From: Halococcus agarilyticus
GTDB taxonomy: Archaea > Halobacteriota > Halobacteria > Halobacteriales > Halococcaceae
Assembly (NCBI RefSeq): GCF_000334895.1
Contig: NZ_BAFM01000002.1
Location: forward strand, 1-64,000
Direction: 5' to 3'
DNA length: 64,000 nt
The notes under the pieces were generated by a model. It searched no databases and was not told where the DNA came from. It saw nothing but the letters and a program-made list of their open reading frames with translations. Of the stretch, positions 1-9,418 are shown one piece after another. The position numbers and the translations under genes were made by a program. The first letter of the stretch is position 1. Each line of letters starts with the position of its first letter.

Positions 1-181
1 GAAGGGCGAGGACGCGAGTGAAACGAGCGCCCCGAGGGCTTCGGCGGTGGTGGCGGTTGCGGAAAGCGCTAGCGACTGTACCGCGAGCGCCCGTCAGGGC
101 GCGAGCGGGTGTTTTTGGTGGAGATTTTTGCGAGGAGTGGTGGGCGAGCGAAGCGAGCGCACCCGACGAAGTAAAAAGGTC
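1..181 (-). repeat. Stop-proximal dispersed element, copy 1 (cut by window edge)
   Basis: Non-coding sequence that starts directly after the stop codon of the first cdc48 gene and runs away from it on the minus strand. Read in that sense it has a T-run (173-177), a GC-rich imperfect stem-loop, an A-run, a second A-run before ACACCCGCTCG, and then the GCCGAAGCCCTCG core shared with the six other copies. The left end is cut by the window. I see no protein-coding signal in it. Confidence 0.8.
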
Positions 182-2449
182 CTATTGGAAGGTGCGACCG
201 ACGTCGCGCTCCTCTGCTGGTTCGCCGCTGTCGAAGCGCTCCTGGATCTCGTCGTAGCGCTCGCGGGTCTCCTCGGTCACGCTCGCGGTCACTTCCGAGA
301 GCGCCTCGTCGAAGTGGCTCTCGTCGATCCGGACGTTGCCGACGCTGCCGTCGATGTCCTCGGGGTCGACGCTCTCGATGAACTCTCGGGTCGCAGCCAT
401 CGCGGCCTCGCGGGTGACGGCCTCGATGTCAGCGCCGACGTAGCCCTTCGTCCGGCGGGCGAGATCGGCGAGGTCGATGTCGTCGGCGAGCGGTTTGTCC
501 CGGGTGTGGACTGCGAAGATCGCCTCGCGGGCGTCCTCGTCGGGCACCGGGACGTGGACGTGGCGATCCAGTCGGCCGGGCCGGAGGAGCGCGCTGTCGA
601 TCAGGTCCGGCCGGTTGGAGGTCGCGATCACCACGACGTCCTCCAGCTCTTCGAGCCCGTCGAGCTCGGTCAGGAGCTGGGAGACGACGCGCTCGCCAAC
701 CCCGGAGTCGCCCATGTTGCGGCCGCGCTCGCCCGCGATCGAGTCGATCTCGTCGAAGAAGATGACGGTGGGAGCGTTCTCGCGCGCCTTGGAGAACACC
801 TCGCGGACGCCCTTCTCCGACTCGCCGACGAACTTGTTGAGGAGCTCGGGCCCCTTGATCGAGATGAAGTTCGACTCGGCCTCGTTCGCGACCGCTTTGG
901 CGAGCAGCGTCTTGCCCGTGCCTGGCGGCCCGTACATCATCACGCCCTTCGCGGCGTTCATGTCCATCGCCTCGAACACCTCGGGGTAGTCAAGCGGCCA
1001 CTGGACGGTCTCGCGCAGGCGCTCTTTGGTGTCTCCGAGACCGCCGACGCTCTCCCACGTCACATCCGGGACCTCGACGAAGACCTCCCGGAGCGCGCTC
1101 GGCTCGATGCCCTTGAGCGCGCCCTTGACGTCCTCGCGAGTGACCTGCATCGATTCGAGCACCTCGGCGTCGACCTCTTCCTCGTCGAGGTCGAGCTCGG
1201 GCCGGATGCGCCGCAGCGCGTTCATCGCGGATTCCTTGGCGAGGCTTTCGAGATCCGAGCCGACGAACCCGTGGGTGTTCTCGGCGTACTGGTCGAGATC
1301 GATGTCGTCGGCCAGCGGCATCCCGCGGGTGTGGACCTGGAGGATCTCCTTCCGACCCGCCTTGTCGGGCACACCGATCTCGATCTCGCGGTCGAACCGG
1401 CCGCCACGCCGGAGCGCGGGATCGATCGCGTCCACGCGGTTGGTGGCGGCGATCACGGTGACCTGGCCGCGCTCCTCCAGTCCGTCCATCAGGCTCAGCA
1501 GTTGCGCGACGACCCGGCGCTCGACGTCACCCGAGGTGTCGTCGCGCTTGGGTGCGATCGAGTCGATCTCGTCGATGAACACGATCGCGGGCTCGTTCTC
1601 CTCGGCCTCGTCGAACATCTCGCGGAGCTGTTCCTCGCTCTCGCCGTAGTACTTCGACATGATCTCCGGCCCGGAGATGGTCTCGAAGTGGGCGTCGATC
1701 TCGTTCGCCACCGCCTTCGCGATCAGCGTCTTCCCGGTGCCGGGTGGCCCGTGGAGCAACACACCCTTCGGCGGCTCGATCCCCAGCTGCTGGAACAGCT
1801 CGGGGTGGCGCATCGGGAGCTCGATCATCTCGCGGACCTGTTCGAGCTCGCGGTCCAACCCGCCGATGTCCTCGTAGGTCACGGAGGGTGCGCTCGCACC
1901 GCTGCCGCCGCCCGTAGCGTCGGAGACGATCTCCTCGGCGGGCTTCTCGCTCACTTCGATCTCGGTGGTCTCCGCGACGATCACCGTTCCCTCGGGGTTC
2001 GTTTCGGCGACCTTCAGCGGGATGCGCTGACCCGACCCGCCCGAGAACGGGCCGAAGCCGAGCGAGAACGGGATGGTCTGACCCTGGGTGATCGCCTGAC
2101 CCGAGAGCTTGTCCTGGATGTACGGCCCGACGTTCCCCCGGATGCGGAGGTTCTGGGGCAGCGCCACCGTGACGGATTGAGCGGGCTTGACGTCGGCCTT
2201 CTCGATCGTGACGTGATCGTCGATCCCGACCTGGGCCTCGCTGCGGAGCTGGCCGTCGACCCGGATCACGTTCTGGCCCCCGTCGTCGGGGTAGCCAGGC
2301 CAGACGCGCGCGATCGCACGCCCTTCGCCGCCGTCGATCACGATGTAGTCGCCGTTTTCGAGGTCGAGCTCGTCCATCGCGGCCCGATCGACCGCCGCGA
2401 GGCCGCGACCGGCGTCCTTCTGCTTCAGGGGTTTGACGGTGAGCTTCAT
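182..2449 (-). CDS. Cdc48/VCP-type AAA ATPase (paralogue 1)
   Basis: Archaeal Cdc48/VAT homologue of 755 residues, a hexameric double-ring unfoldase that uses ATP to extract and unfold proteins, probably for the proteasome. The N-terminal double-psi barrel domain spans about residues 1-180. D1 has Walker A GPPGTGKT at 234-241 and Walker B FIDEID near 291-296; D2 has Walker A at 507-514 and FFDEID. The protein ends in TFQ, close to the hydrophobic-Tyr-X tail that docks proteasome-associated ATPases. Its ATG overlaps the stop of the upstream small gene by four bases (ATGA), so the two are co-translated. A paralogue lies at 11157-13382. Confidence 0.96.
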   Translation of the reverse strand: MKLTVKPLKQKDAGRGLAAVDRAAMDELDLENGDYIVIDGGEGRAIARVWPGYPDDGGQNVIRVDGQLRSEAQVGIDDHVTIEKADVKPAQSVTVALPQNLRIRGNVGPYIQDKLSGQAITQGQTIPFSLGFGPFSGGSGQRIPLKVAETNPEGTVIVAETTEIEVSEKPAEEIVSDATGGGSGASAPSVTYEDIGGLDRELEQVREMIELPMRHPELFQQLGIEPPKGVLLHGPPGTGKTLIAKAVANEIDAHFETISGPEIMSKYYGESEEQLREMFDEAEENEPAIVFIDEIDSIAPKRDDTSGDVERRVVAQLLSLMDGLEERGQVTVIAATNRVDAIDPALRRGGRFDREIEIGVPDKAGRKEILQVHTRGMPLADDIDLDQYAENTHGFVGSDLESLAKESAMNALRRIRPELDLDEEEVDAEVLESMQVTREDVKGALKGIEPSALREVFVEVPDVTWESVGGLGDTKERLRETVQWPLDYPEVFEAMDMNAAKGVMMYGPPGTGKTLLAKAVANEAESNFISIKGPELLNKFVGESEKGVREVFSKARENAPTVIFFDEIDSIAGERGRNMGDSGVGERVVSQLLTELDGLEELEDVVVIATSNRPDLIDSALLRPGRLDRHVHVPVPDEDAREAIFAVHTRDKPLADDIDLADLARRTKGYVGADIEAVTREAAMAATREFIESVDPEDIDGSVGNVRIDESHFDEALSEVTASVTEETRERYDEIQERFDSGEPAEERDVGRTFQ

Positions 2450-2685
2450 CGTTCCACCGCGACGGTAAGCACGCCGTTGTTGATACCGGCTTCGACGGTG
2501 CCCGACTCTGGCACCTCGAACTCGGCCTGGTCGTCGCCGTCGATCACCATCACGGTGCTTCCGGCGACGTCGACCGTCGCCTCGCCGAGACCGACGTCGA
2601 CCGCGTAGACCACTTCGTCGTCGTACTCGTACCGGCGGAGTCCGCCGGTGTCGCGCTCGTCGAACTGCTGGAGGTTCGGTGTCAT
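2446..2685 (-). CDS. Small acidic protein upstream of cdc48 (DUF7127-like)
   Basis: A 79-residue acidic protein with alternating hydrophobic residues, probably all beta. I recall haloarchaeal proteins of this kind annotated as DUF7127; its fold resembles Hsp20-like beta sandwiches, but that is a weak impression. It is the first gene of the cdc48 operon and overlaps cdc48 by ATGA, so a role linked to the ATPase, such as adaptor or stability partner, is a guess from context. The ATG lies 2 bases from a perfect inverted repeat and about 30 bases from a TATA box, giving a leaderless or nearly leaderless transcript. Confidence 0.8.
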   Translation of the reverse strand: MTPNLQQFDERDTGGLRRYEYDDEVVYAVDVGLGEATVDVAGSTVMVIDGDDQAEFEVPESGTVEAGINNGVLTVAVER

Positions 2686-2686
2686 C

Positions 2687-2720
2687 CTAACCCTTGGTTA
2701 GTTCTACTACTATATAAATC
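2687..2720 (-). promoter_or_regulatory. Promoter and candidate operator of the cdc48 operon
   Basis: On the minus strand a TATA-like box (plus-strand TATATAAAT, 2711-2719) sits about 30 bases before the ATG at 2685. Between them is a perfect inverted repeat, CTAACC-CTT-GGTTAG (2687-2701), which would cover the expected transcription start. It could be a repressor site or a very short 5' hairpin. Only the sequence is seen; the binding factor is unknown. Confidence 0.6.
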
Positions 2721-2918
2721 TGTCTCTGACGACCACCCCACGTGGTGGGTGTAGTCGTCGAACGCTCGTGTTGTGGTTCAGGCTCGGGATGGCGATGTCA
2801 TCGGGTCGAATCTCCCGGCGATCGAACGACGGTTTCGGGGTCTCGCTCGCGCCGCGTTCGTTCCGAGCGATCGACCACCCCTCCGACAGTATATGTGCGT
2901 CGCCGACGAACCTAGTTC

Positions 2919-3707
2919 ATGGAAACCGTCACCCACGGTGGCCGGACGACGGCCTACGAGCGGGCGGGCGACGACCGGGAGGGCGCGTCGGTCCTGTACG
3001 TTCACGGCAGCGGGGCGAACAGGGAGGTCTGGCGCGCCCAGTTGGACGACGGCCCGCACCCGGCGATCGCGCTCGATCTGAGCGGCCACGGCGACTCCGA
3101 GGACGTCGACGCCGACGCGGGCTACGAGGCGCTCTCGGCGTACGCCGACGACGTGCTCGCGGTCATCGAGGCGACCGACCCCGAGATCCTCGTCGGCAAC
3201 TCGCTCGGCGGCGCGATCTGCCTCCATCTCGTCCTCGAACGCGACGTATCGCCCGCAGGATTGGTGCTCACGGGCACCGGCGCGAAGCTCGCCGTGATGG
3301 ACGACCTGCGCGCGTGGCTCGACGAGGAGTTCGATCGCGCGATCGCGTTCCTCCACGCCGAGAACCGACTGTTTCACGACCCCGCCCATCCGGCAGTCGA
3401 GAACTCGAAAGCCACGATGCGCGAAGTCGGCCAGGCGACCACTCGCCGGGATTTCGAGACCTGCCATCGGTTCGACGTCCGGAGACAGCTCGGCGAGATC
3501 GACGCCCCGACGCTCGCGGTCTGTGGCGAGCACGACGGGCTGACACCGCCGCGCTACCACGAGTACCTCGCCGAGAACGTGCCGAACGCGACCGCCACCA
3601 TGCTCGCGGACGCCGCCCACCTCGCGATGATCGAGCGTCCAGAAGCGTTCGACGACGCGCTCTCCGGGTTCGTCCACGAAGTCGGGGACGGCACGCACCG
3701 ATCCTGA
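2919..3707 (+). CDS. Alpha/beta hydrolase
   Basis: A 262-residue soluble alpha/beta-hydrolase fold protein. It shows the oxyanion-loop motif VHGSG near residues 29-33, the nucleophile elbow GNSLGG with the catalytic Ser, an Asp in CGEHDGL and a C-terminal His in ADAAHLAM, so the Ser-Asp-His triad is complete. Substrate is not evident; esterase, lactonase or haloperoxidase-like activities are all possible. A TATA-like box (AGTATATG near 2889) lies about 27 bases before the ATG, which indicates a leaderless transcript. It is divergent from the cdc48 operon. Confidence 0.9.
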   Translation: METVTHGGRTTAYERAGDDREGASVLYVHGSGANREVWRAQLDDGPHPAIALDLSGHGDSEDVDADAGYEALSAYADDVLAVIEATDPEILVGNSLGGAICLHLVLERDVSPAGLVLTGTGAKLAVMDDLRAWLDEEFDRAIAFLHAENRLFHDPAHPAVENSKATMREVGQATTRRDFETCHRFDVRRQLGEIDAPTLAVCGEHDGLTPPRYHEYLAENVPNATATMLADAAHLAMIERPEAFDDALSGFVHEVGDGTHRS

Positions 3708-3737
3708 GGAAAAACCTTTGTTCCAGCGCGTGCCCCC

Positions 3738-4772
3738 TTGACCGTGAACGCGTCCGTCGACCTGCTCCGGCTGCTCGCGCTCCCCGTGCTCGGGTGGGCC
3801 GCCCGCGAGGACCTGCGGACCCGCCGGGTGCCGAACCGGACGTGGCTCCCGCTCGTCGCTCTCGGGGGCGCGCTGCTCGCGGCCGAGGCGTGGACGGTGT
3901 ACCACGGCGGACTCGCCACCGAACGCCGGCTGTTCGCCGTCCGGGTGGCCGTCAGCGTGGGCGTGATCGCCCCGCTCGGCTATCTGTTCTTCCGGCTCGG
4001 CGCGTTCGGCGGCGCGGACGCGAAGGCGCTCGTCGCGATCTGTCTGTGTTTTCCGACGCCACCCTCGTATCTCCTCCCGGCGACGGGAGTCGTGCTTCCG
4101 GTCGCGGCCACGAGCGGCGCGTTCGCGGTGACGATCCTCACGAACGCGGCGCTCGTCGGCGCGGTCTACCCGCTCGCGCTCGCCGCGCGGAACGCGCTCG
4201 CGGGCCGGGTCGGGCGGGCGATGGCGATCGGTCGACCGATCGCGTGGGGCGAGGTCACGCGGACCCACGGCCGGCTGCTCGGGCACGCCAACGGGCTGAC
4301 CGCGGGTCTCGACCTCGACGCGCTCCGGATGTATCTCGCGTGGCGCGACGCCACCCTCGCCGAGCTTCGCGCCGCGCCCGCCGAGGGCCGCGATCCCGAG
4401 AGCCTCCCGGCCGAGCCGCGCGCGCCGGGCGACGGCCGGATCGACGCCGCCACCGACGGCGGCCGTCGGGCGACTGGATCGGCCGATGAGGCGAGGATCG
4501 CTCCCGACGGCGCGGGAGCGGGGACCGATCGGGCGACGGCGAACGAGCCCGCCGATCCGTGGGGCGCGGCGGCGTTCTGTGACGACGTGGCGGACGCCTA
4601 CGGCGCGACTCCAGGGAGCCTCCGCGGGGCGCTCGGCGAGCTCACGACGGCAGAGTCGGTGTGGGTCTCACCCGGCGTCCCGTTTCTCGTCCCGCTCTTT
4701 TTCGGCCTCTGTCTCGCGCTCGTGTACGGTGACCTGCTCTACGCCGGCCTCGCGGCGGTCGGGGTGACCTGA
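3738..4772 (+). CDS. A24 family prepilin/prearchaellin peptidase (PibD type)
   Basis: A 344-residue polytopic membrane aspartyl protease that would process class III signal peptides of archaeal pilins and archaellins. Both catalytic Asp positions are visible: AAREDLRTR (Asp25) and the GxGD-type motif FGGADAK (Asp94). Several hydrophobic segments flank them. Residues about 215-290 form a long hydrophilic, acidic loop before a last TM hairpin, making it longer than compact PibD enzymes. The open frame begins at TTG 3738; GTG 3744 is equally possible. It follows the hydrolase by 30 bases and may be cotranscribed. No pilin gene is in the window. Confidence 0.88.
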   Translation: MTVNASVDLLRLLALPVLGWAAREDLRTRRVPNRTWLPLVALGGALLAAEAWTVYHGGLATERRLFAVRVAVSVGVIAPLGYLFFRLGAFGGADAKALVAICLCFPTPPSYLLPATGVVLPVAATSGAFAVTILTNAALVGAVYPLALAARNALAGRVGRAMAIGRPIAWGEVTRTHGRLLGHANGLTAGLDLDALRMYLAWRDATLAELRAAPAEGRDPESLPAEPRAPGDGRIDAATDGGRRATGSADEARIAPDGAGAGTDRATANEPADPWGAAAFCDDVADAYGATPGSLRGALGELTTAESVWVSPGVPFLVPLFFGLCLALVYGDLLYAGLAAVGVT

Positions 4773-4833
4773 ACCGCCAGGCCGTGGCACGCTGCCGATC
4801 GGAGCCAACTGCGGACCGCGGGCAGAACGCGGT

Positions 4834-5499
4834 TCAGCGACGGACGCGCGCCACGATCCGACCGAGCAGCCCCGATCGGTCCGTGTCGTCGCCCCAGAGC
4901 CGGAACGCGTCGGCGACGTCGGCGTTCCGGCTGGCGGCGAGGGTCTCGCGGTCGGGTTCGACGATCACGAGGTTGATCTCGTAGTGGCCGTGGTAGCCGT
5001 ACTTCAGCAGCGTTCGATCTTTGAATCCCTCGACGAACGACCGGGTGTCGTCGTCGAGCGTGTCGGCTGCGACTGCGAACGTGAAATCGGTGCTGAAATG
5101 TTCCTCGTTCGGCTCGACCCACTCGTCGGCGAGCGCGTGGCCGAGGTCGACGAGGCGTTCGAGTTCCGCAACGCCGGTCCGGTCGACTCGGCGGACGAAC
5201 AGGTGTTCGCCCGACTCGTGGTGGCCGTAGGAGAGCGCGGAGTGGAGGAACTGCTTGTGGCTCTCGACGTGAAGTGTGCCGTAGAGCGTGAACCGCTCGC
5301 CCCGGGTTCGGAAATCACGTTCGAGGTCGTAGTTGAACTGGAGCCGGTCGCTCACCCGGTCGACGTACTCGTCGTCCCAGTCGGGAACGTCGGGATGGGT
5401 GACGACGTCGTGGTCGGCGTCGCCGGAGCCGTCCGCCGGGGTGACCGCCGCCGTCGCGTCGGTTTCGTTCCGTTCACCGCCGTTCGCGTCGGCGGTCAT
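4834..5499 (-). CDS. Conserved haloarchaeal protein of unknown function
   Basis: A 221-residue soluble, acidic protein that I do not assign to a characterised family. The first 45 residues are low complexity (Asp/Ala/Gly) and the rest looks globular, with an LQFNYDLERDF segment and an HGHYEINLVIV strand near the C terminus. No signal peptide, membrane segment or metal-binding cluster is obvious. The ATG at 5499 overlaps the stop of the cupin gene by four bases, so the two are translationally coupled. Longer upstream in-frame starts lie inside the cupin gene and are rejected. Confidence 0.75.
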   Translation of the reverse strand: MTADANGGERNETDATAAVTPADGSGDADHDVVTHPDVPDWDDEYVDRVSDRLQFNYDLERDFRTRGERFTLYGTLHVESHKQFLHSALSYGHHESGEHLFVRRVDRTGVAELERLVDLGHALADEWVEPNEEHFSTDFTFAVAADTLDDDTRSFVEGFKDRTLLKYGYHGHYEINLVIVEPDRETLAASRNADVADAFRLWGDDTDRSGLLGRIVARVRR

Positions 5500-5867
5500 G
5501 GCTCGTAGGCGTGGACGTCGCCCTCGGTCGGGGGCGCACCGATCGCGAGCACGTCGACCGGGGTCTCGGCGTCCTCGGGATTGAGCGCGCGCTGTGGGCT
5601 GCCCGGATCGACGACGAACAGCCCGTCCTCGGACAGTTCGTGGGTCTCGTCGGGCGTTTCGACGTGGAGCGTCCCCGAGAGGACGTAGAAGGCTTCCTCC
5701 TGGTCGTCGTGGTAGTGGTAGGCGAGCGGGAGCATCTCGCCGGGCGCGGCCCGGTACCGGTTGATCGCCATCCGGTCGAGCCCCGCCGGGTCGGTGAGGC
5801 TCCGAAGCTCGCAGGGACGGTCGTCGCTCGGCGTGACGTCGTCGGTGTCGAGAACGCGATAGCCCAT
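5496..5867 (-). CDS. Cupin domain protein
   Basis: A 123-residue single-domain cupin. Metal-binding motif 1 is seen as YHYHDDQEEAFYVLSG and motif 2 as DPGSPQRALN, where the usual His is replaced, so metal binding may be partial. Small cupins of this type are sugar-isomerase-like or dioxygenase-like, or simply bind small ligands; no substrate can be named. A TATA-like AGTATTTTA lies about 26 bases upstream of the ATG at 5867, indicating leaderless transcription. It is first in a two-gene unit with the 221-residue protein. Confidence 0.88.
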   Translation of the reverse strand: MGYRVLDTDDVTPSDDRPCELRSLTDPAGLDRMAINRYRAAPGEMLPLAYHYHDDQEEAFYVLSGTLHVETPDETHELSEDGLFVVDPGSPQRALNPEDAETPVDVLAIGAPPTEGDVHAYEP

Positions 5868-6045
5868 GGGGGCGTGACGGGGGGCGCGAGTAAAATACTG
5901 CCGGGGATGGGGTTGCCGACGGAAGGAGAACCACGGATATCGGTCTCGGTAACCGCAGCCGGGTTCACGACGTTTCGTTCCCGGCAGTAGATCGTACGGC
6001 TCACACGAACGTTTAAACGCCTGCTCGGCGTAACGCCGGGCAACC

Positions 6046-6273
6046 ATGGGTGGAACTGACCGCGAGGCGTGTGGTCGGTGTGCCATGACCTCCGTGACCG
6101 ACGTGGCCGCGGACGGGAAAACCGACGAGGACCGTGAATCGGCGGACCCGTTCGCCGGCGCGCGCATCGAGCTCTCGGAGGGGGAGCTGCGGAGCGTGTC
6201 GCCGTCGGCGTGGCTCGGCGGGGCGAAGCGCCGGCTCAACGCGGTGGCGACGCGTCTCACCTACGGGAAGTAG
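6046..6273 (+). CDS. Small hypothetical protein
   Basis: A 75-residue protein that I do not recognise. It has two Cys close together near the start (EACGRCAM), an acidic centre and a basic, amphipathic C terminus (GGAKRRLNAVATRL). A GTTTAAACG box about 30 bases before the ATG supports a real leaderless gene. An internal ATG (residue 14) would remove the Cys pair. It precedes the DUF5828 gene by 36 bases in the same direction and could be cotranscribed with it. Confidence 0.55.
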   Translation: MGGTDREACGRCAMTSVTDVAADGKTDEDRESADPFAGARIELSEGELRSVSPSAWLGGAKRRLNAVATRLTYGK

Positions 6274-6309
6274 CCGGATTCGACGAACACGAGAGGACCA
6301 CAGGACTCG

Positions 6310-7011
6310 ATGGAAGAGAGCATTTCAGGCTTCAAGGTGCGGGGCGGGTGGAACGACGCGGTCGAACACGGCGAGCGGGTCACCCACGCGCTCGCCGAGC
6401 TCGGGACCGAGGGCGAGGCGTTCGAGGAGTGGGACGAGTGGCGGCCGAAGAGCCACGAGCGCCTCGGCGAGGACGTCAACGAGAAGACCGCAGACCAGGC
6501 CAGCATCGAGGAGGGCGAGGGCGAGAAGGCGGGGAAGGAGCCGAACGAGGACCTCCTGAGTGCAGGCGAGAAACTCAGCGAATCGTACGACCGGCTCGAC
6601 GATCCCGACGAGGCGGTCGATACGTGGAGCGAATCGCTCGATTACGTCGCGCGCGCGGCCGACTCCGCCGGTCGAAAGGCGGTCCGCACCGTCGAGGACA
6701 CCGTCTACCGCAACGTGATGACCCAGGTCGCACCGTACTACTTCGACAACGAGCTCGTGAGCGCGAACCTCCAGCGCTCGGCGCGCGCCCGCGAGGGCGA
6801 CGACGACGGCTACGTCTTCGAGGTCAACGTCAACGACGACGACCTCAAGGAGCAGGTGTCCGATCGACTCGCCGAGTACGACGACGAGGTCGATCGGTGG
6901 CACGTCGACACCCCGAAGAACGTGGAGGCGCTCGAAGCCGCCGAGGGCGGCGAAGTGCCCGAGGAGACGGCCCCCGACAGCGAGTCGGACATCGACTTCA
7001 CGACGAACTGA
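6310..7011 (+). CDS. DUF5828 family haloarchaeal protein
   Basis: A 233-residue, very acidic, soluble protein whose start (MEESISGFKVRG) matches my memory of the haloarchaeal DUF5828 family. The N-terminal part carries a highly charged, probably helical Glu/Lys region (about 50-85). The middle (about 110-150) contains an amphipathic segment and a YYFDNELVSANLQ motif, and the tail is disordered. Function is unknown. Its end lies 7 bases from the convergent CNNM/CorC gene. Confidence 0.75.
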   Translation: MEESISGFKVRGGWNDAVEHGERVTHALAELGTEGEAFEEWDEWRPKSHERLGEDVNEKTADQASIEEGEGEKAGKEPNEDLLSAGEKLSESYDRLDDPDEAVDTWSESLDYVARAADSAGRKAVRTVEDTVYRNVMTQVAPYYFDNELVSANLQRSARAREGDDDGYVFEVNVNDDDLKEQVSDRLAEYDDEVDRWHVDTPKNVEALEAAEGGEVPEETAPDSESDIDFTTN

Positions 7012-7018
7012 CTCGGAC

Positions 7019-8425
7019 TCAGTCCATCTCGCCGGTTCCGCCGTCGGCCTCGGCGGTCGCTTCGGCGTCCACCTCGGCGTCCGACAGCCGGTGGACGCGT
7101 GCAGCCGTGATGCGGGTGTTCTCGACGGATTCGACCGTGATCTCGACCCCATCGTACGAGATGGTCTCGCCCGCCTCGACCAGACGGCCCGCACGGTTGA
7201 AGATGAACCCGGCGATGGTCTCGAACTCCTCGCCCTCCGGGAGGTCGATGTCGAGCGCCTCGTTGACCGCGTCGATGTTGACCTCGCCCTGCGCCACGAG
7301 CGTGTCGTCGTCGACGATCTCGATCGGTTCGTCCTCGCCACCCTCCAGGATCTCGCCCACGATCTCCTCGATCATGTCCTCCACCGAGACGATGCCTTCG
7401 GTGGTGCCGAACTCGTCGATCACGATCGCGATCCGGAGCCGGTCGGCGCGCATCTCCCGAAGGAGGTCGTCGACGTTCTTCGACTCGGGGACGTGGAGCG
7501 TGGGCTGGATGAGATCGTCGAGTTCGACCTCGACGGTTTCGCCGTAGTTCAGGTCCCGGACGAGATCCCGGATGTTGACGACGCCGATGACGTTGTCGAG
7601 GCTGCCCTCGTACACCGGGATGCGGGCGTGACCGCTCTGAACACACGTCTCGATCGCCTCCTCGACCGTGGACTCGGCGTCGATCGCGGTCACGTCGAGC
7701 CGGGGCGTCATCACCTCCTTCGCGATAGTGTTGTTGAAACGAAAGATGCGCTGGAGCATCTCGCGTTCGTCCTCCTCGATCACGCCCTCGCGCTCGCCCG
7801 TCTCGATCATGTCCTGGATCTCGTCACGGGTCACGTAGGAGGTCTCGATCGCCGACCCGCCACCCGTGATCCGGTTGATCTGGCGGGTGAGGTAATCGAA
7901 GAACACGATCAGCGGGAGGAGGACGTACTCGGCGAGCTTGAGCGGGCGCGCGATCGAGAGCGCCCACGACTCGGTGTTCTCGACCGCGTAGGACTTCGGT
8001 GCGCTCTCGCCGAACAGGAGCACGACCGCGGTGATCCCGAAGGTGGAGATCGCCACCGCCGCACCCTGGGAGTAGTACAGCGCGAGCAGCCCGGTCGAGA
8101 TCGACGTCATCGCGATGTTGACGAGGTTGTTCCCGACGAGGATCGTCACCAGCAGGCGGTGGGGATCGTCCTTCAGCTGTTTGACCAGCTCCGCACCCGG
8201 TTCGCCGTCCTCGACGAGCTTGTCGAGCCGGTGGGAGGCGAGCGAGAACATCGCGATCTCCGAGGAGGAGAAGAACGCCGAGAGCCCGATCAGCACGAGG
8301 ATGACGCCCACGCCGATCGCGGTGAACGCCGTCTCGGTGATCTGAAACCAGAGAACGTCCACCTGGAGGACGGTGGCGACTGTTGACGGGCCGGACGGAG
8401 CCGTCGGCAACGGAGGTATGCCCAT
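7019..8425 (-). CDS. CNNM/CorC family membrane protein with CBS pair
   Basis: A membrane protein of 468 residues from the CNNM/CorC/HlyC family, linked to divalent-cation (Mg2+, Co2+) transport or efflux. The N-terminal DUF21/CNNM domain has about four hydrophobic segments (with FFSSSEIAMFS), followed by a CBS pair (about 215-330) and a C-terminal CorC/HlyC domain starting near DEFGTTEGIVS. I chose ATG 8425 rather than ATG 8470 because a TTTAAT box at about 8455-8463 lies about 30 bases upstream, as expected for leaderless initiation; the longer start would place the box within the gene. Confidence 0.93.
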   Translation of the reverse strand: MGIPPLPTAPSGPSTVATVLQVDVLWFQITETAFTAIGVGVILVLIGLSAFFSSSEIAMFSLASHRLDKLVEDGEPGAELVKQLKDDPHRLLVTILVGNNLVNIAMTSISTGLLALYYSQGAAVAISTFGITAVVLLFGESAPKSYAVENTESWALSIARPLKLAEYVLLPLIVFFDYLTRQINRITGGGSAIETSYVTRDEIQDMIETGEREGVIEEDEREMLQRIFRFNNTIAKEVMTPRLDVTAIDAESTVEEAIETCVQSGHARIPVYEGSLDNVIGVVNIRDLVRDLNYGETVEVELDDLIQPTLHVPESKNVDDLLREMRADRLRIAIVIDEFGTTEGIVSVEDMIEEIVGEILEGGEDEPIEIVDDDTLVAQGEVNIDAVNEALDIDLPEGEEFETIAGFIFNRAGRLVEAGETISYDGVEITVESVENTRITAARVHRLSDAEVDAEATAEADGGTGEMD

Positions 8426-8610
8426 AGCGACGTGGCGACCTTGCCTGCCGGCCGGATTAAACGTTCGCATGGTCGATACCGTCCGTCGGGTCGATCCGAC
8501 GGCGGGGCGAACCGCTCGACGGGCGGCCGAACCGACACGAACGGCGGTTCGGCGTTCCGATCGGTGGGAGAGCCGAAGGGCTTAGGCGCGTCTCGTGCAA
8601 AGGAGGGGTG

Positions 8611-8904
8611 ATGAGCACCGAATCAGCTCCCGCCGCCGATCCCGCCGGAACCGACCGACTCACACTCTACCGGCTGCAGGCGTGTCCGTTCTGCGAGCGC
8701 GTCGTCCGTCGGCTGGACGAACTCGGCGTCGACTACGAGTCGCACTTCGTCGAACCGCTTCACTCCGAACGCGACGTCGTGAAGCGCATCAGCGGCAAGC
8801 GCACCGTGCCGGCGATCGTCGATCCCAACACGGGGGTCACGATGTCCGAGAGCGCGAACATCGTCGCGTATCTCGACGGCACGTACGGAGACGAGGGGGC
8901 CTGA
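8611..8904 (+). CDS. Glutaredoxin/GST N-terminal domain protein
   Basis: A 97-residue thioredoxin-fold protein with a CPFC dithiol site (LQACPFCERV), the cis-Pro segment KRTVPAIVD and a GST-like SESANIVAYLD end. It is probably a dithiol-disulfide oxidoreductase working with low-molecular-weight thiols. An AGGAGG Shine-Dalgarno-like sequence at 8601 favours ATG 8611; GTG 8608 is an alternative. Its stop overlaps the start of the next gene (TGATG), so it is coupled to the peroxiredoxin-like protein, and both precede the Sua5 gene. Confidence 0.9.
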   Translation: MSTESAPAADPAGTDRLTLYRLQACPFCERVVRRLDELGVDYESHFVEPLHSERDVVKRISGKRTVPAIVDPNTGVTMSESANIVAYLDGTYGDEGA

Positions 8905-9416
8905 TGGCGGCGCTCGACTTCGAGGTCGTCGAACTCGACGCAGCCGACAACCCCGCGGAGGGCGACGAAGCGCCGGACTTCACCCGGCCGCTCGTCGACG
9001 CCGAGGAGTGGCGCGATGTCGCGCTCTCCGATCTGCTCGACGACGGGCCAGTCGTTCTCGTCTTCCATCCGATGGACGGGGCCTTCCCCGCGACGTACGT
9101 CTGGAACGAGATCCGGGATCGAGGGTGGACCGACGAGATCGCGGTCGTCGGGTGCTCGATCTCGACGCCCTACGCGCACAAGCGGCTGATCGCCGAGCGC
9201 GGGATCGACGCACGACTGTTTTCCGACCCACAGAACGGTGTCGCCGAGCAGTACGGCATCGTCAACGACCTCGACGGGATGGCTGGCGTCGCGGAGCCGC
9301 GGCCCGCGGTGTTCGTGATCGGTGACGACCGCACGATCGAGTACGCGTGGGTCGCGAGCGAGTGGCCCGACTTCCCCGACTACGACGACGTCGAGGCCGC
9401 GATCGACGCGCTCTGA
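8904..9416 (+). CDS. Redoxin-domain (AhpC/TSA-like) protein
   Basis: A 170-residue thioredoxin-fold protein of the AhpC/TSA-redoxin superfamily (GDEAPDFTRPLVD, VVLVFHPMDGAFP, PRPAVFVIGDD). The usual peroxidatic Cys position after PMDGAFPATY is not a Cys; the only clear Cys lies later in VVGCSIST. So it is either an atypical peroxiredoxin or a non-catalytic redoxin. The start overlaps the preceding glutaredoxin-like gene by one base. The Sua5-type GTG follows two bases after its stop, giving a three-gene unit. Confidence 0.85.
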   Translation: MAALDFEVVELDAADNPAEGDEAPDFTRPLVDAEEWRDVALSDLLDDGPVVLVFHPMDGAFPATYVWNEIRDRGWTDEIAVVGCSISTPYAHKRLIAERGIDARLFSDPQNGVAEQYGIVNDLDGMAGVAEPRPAVFVIGDDRTIEYAWVASEWPDFPDYDDVEAAIDAL

Positions 9417-9418
9417 TC

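Noticed and set aside
47-2608. An 853-codon open frame on the plus strand opposite the first cdc48 gene
   Set aside because: It is a mirror of the cdc48 coding strand caused by high GC3; the minus frame has complete Cdc48 motifs, and this frame has none.
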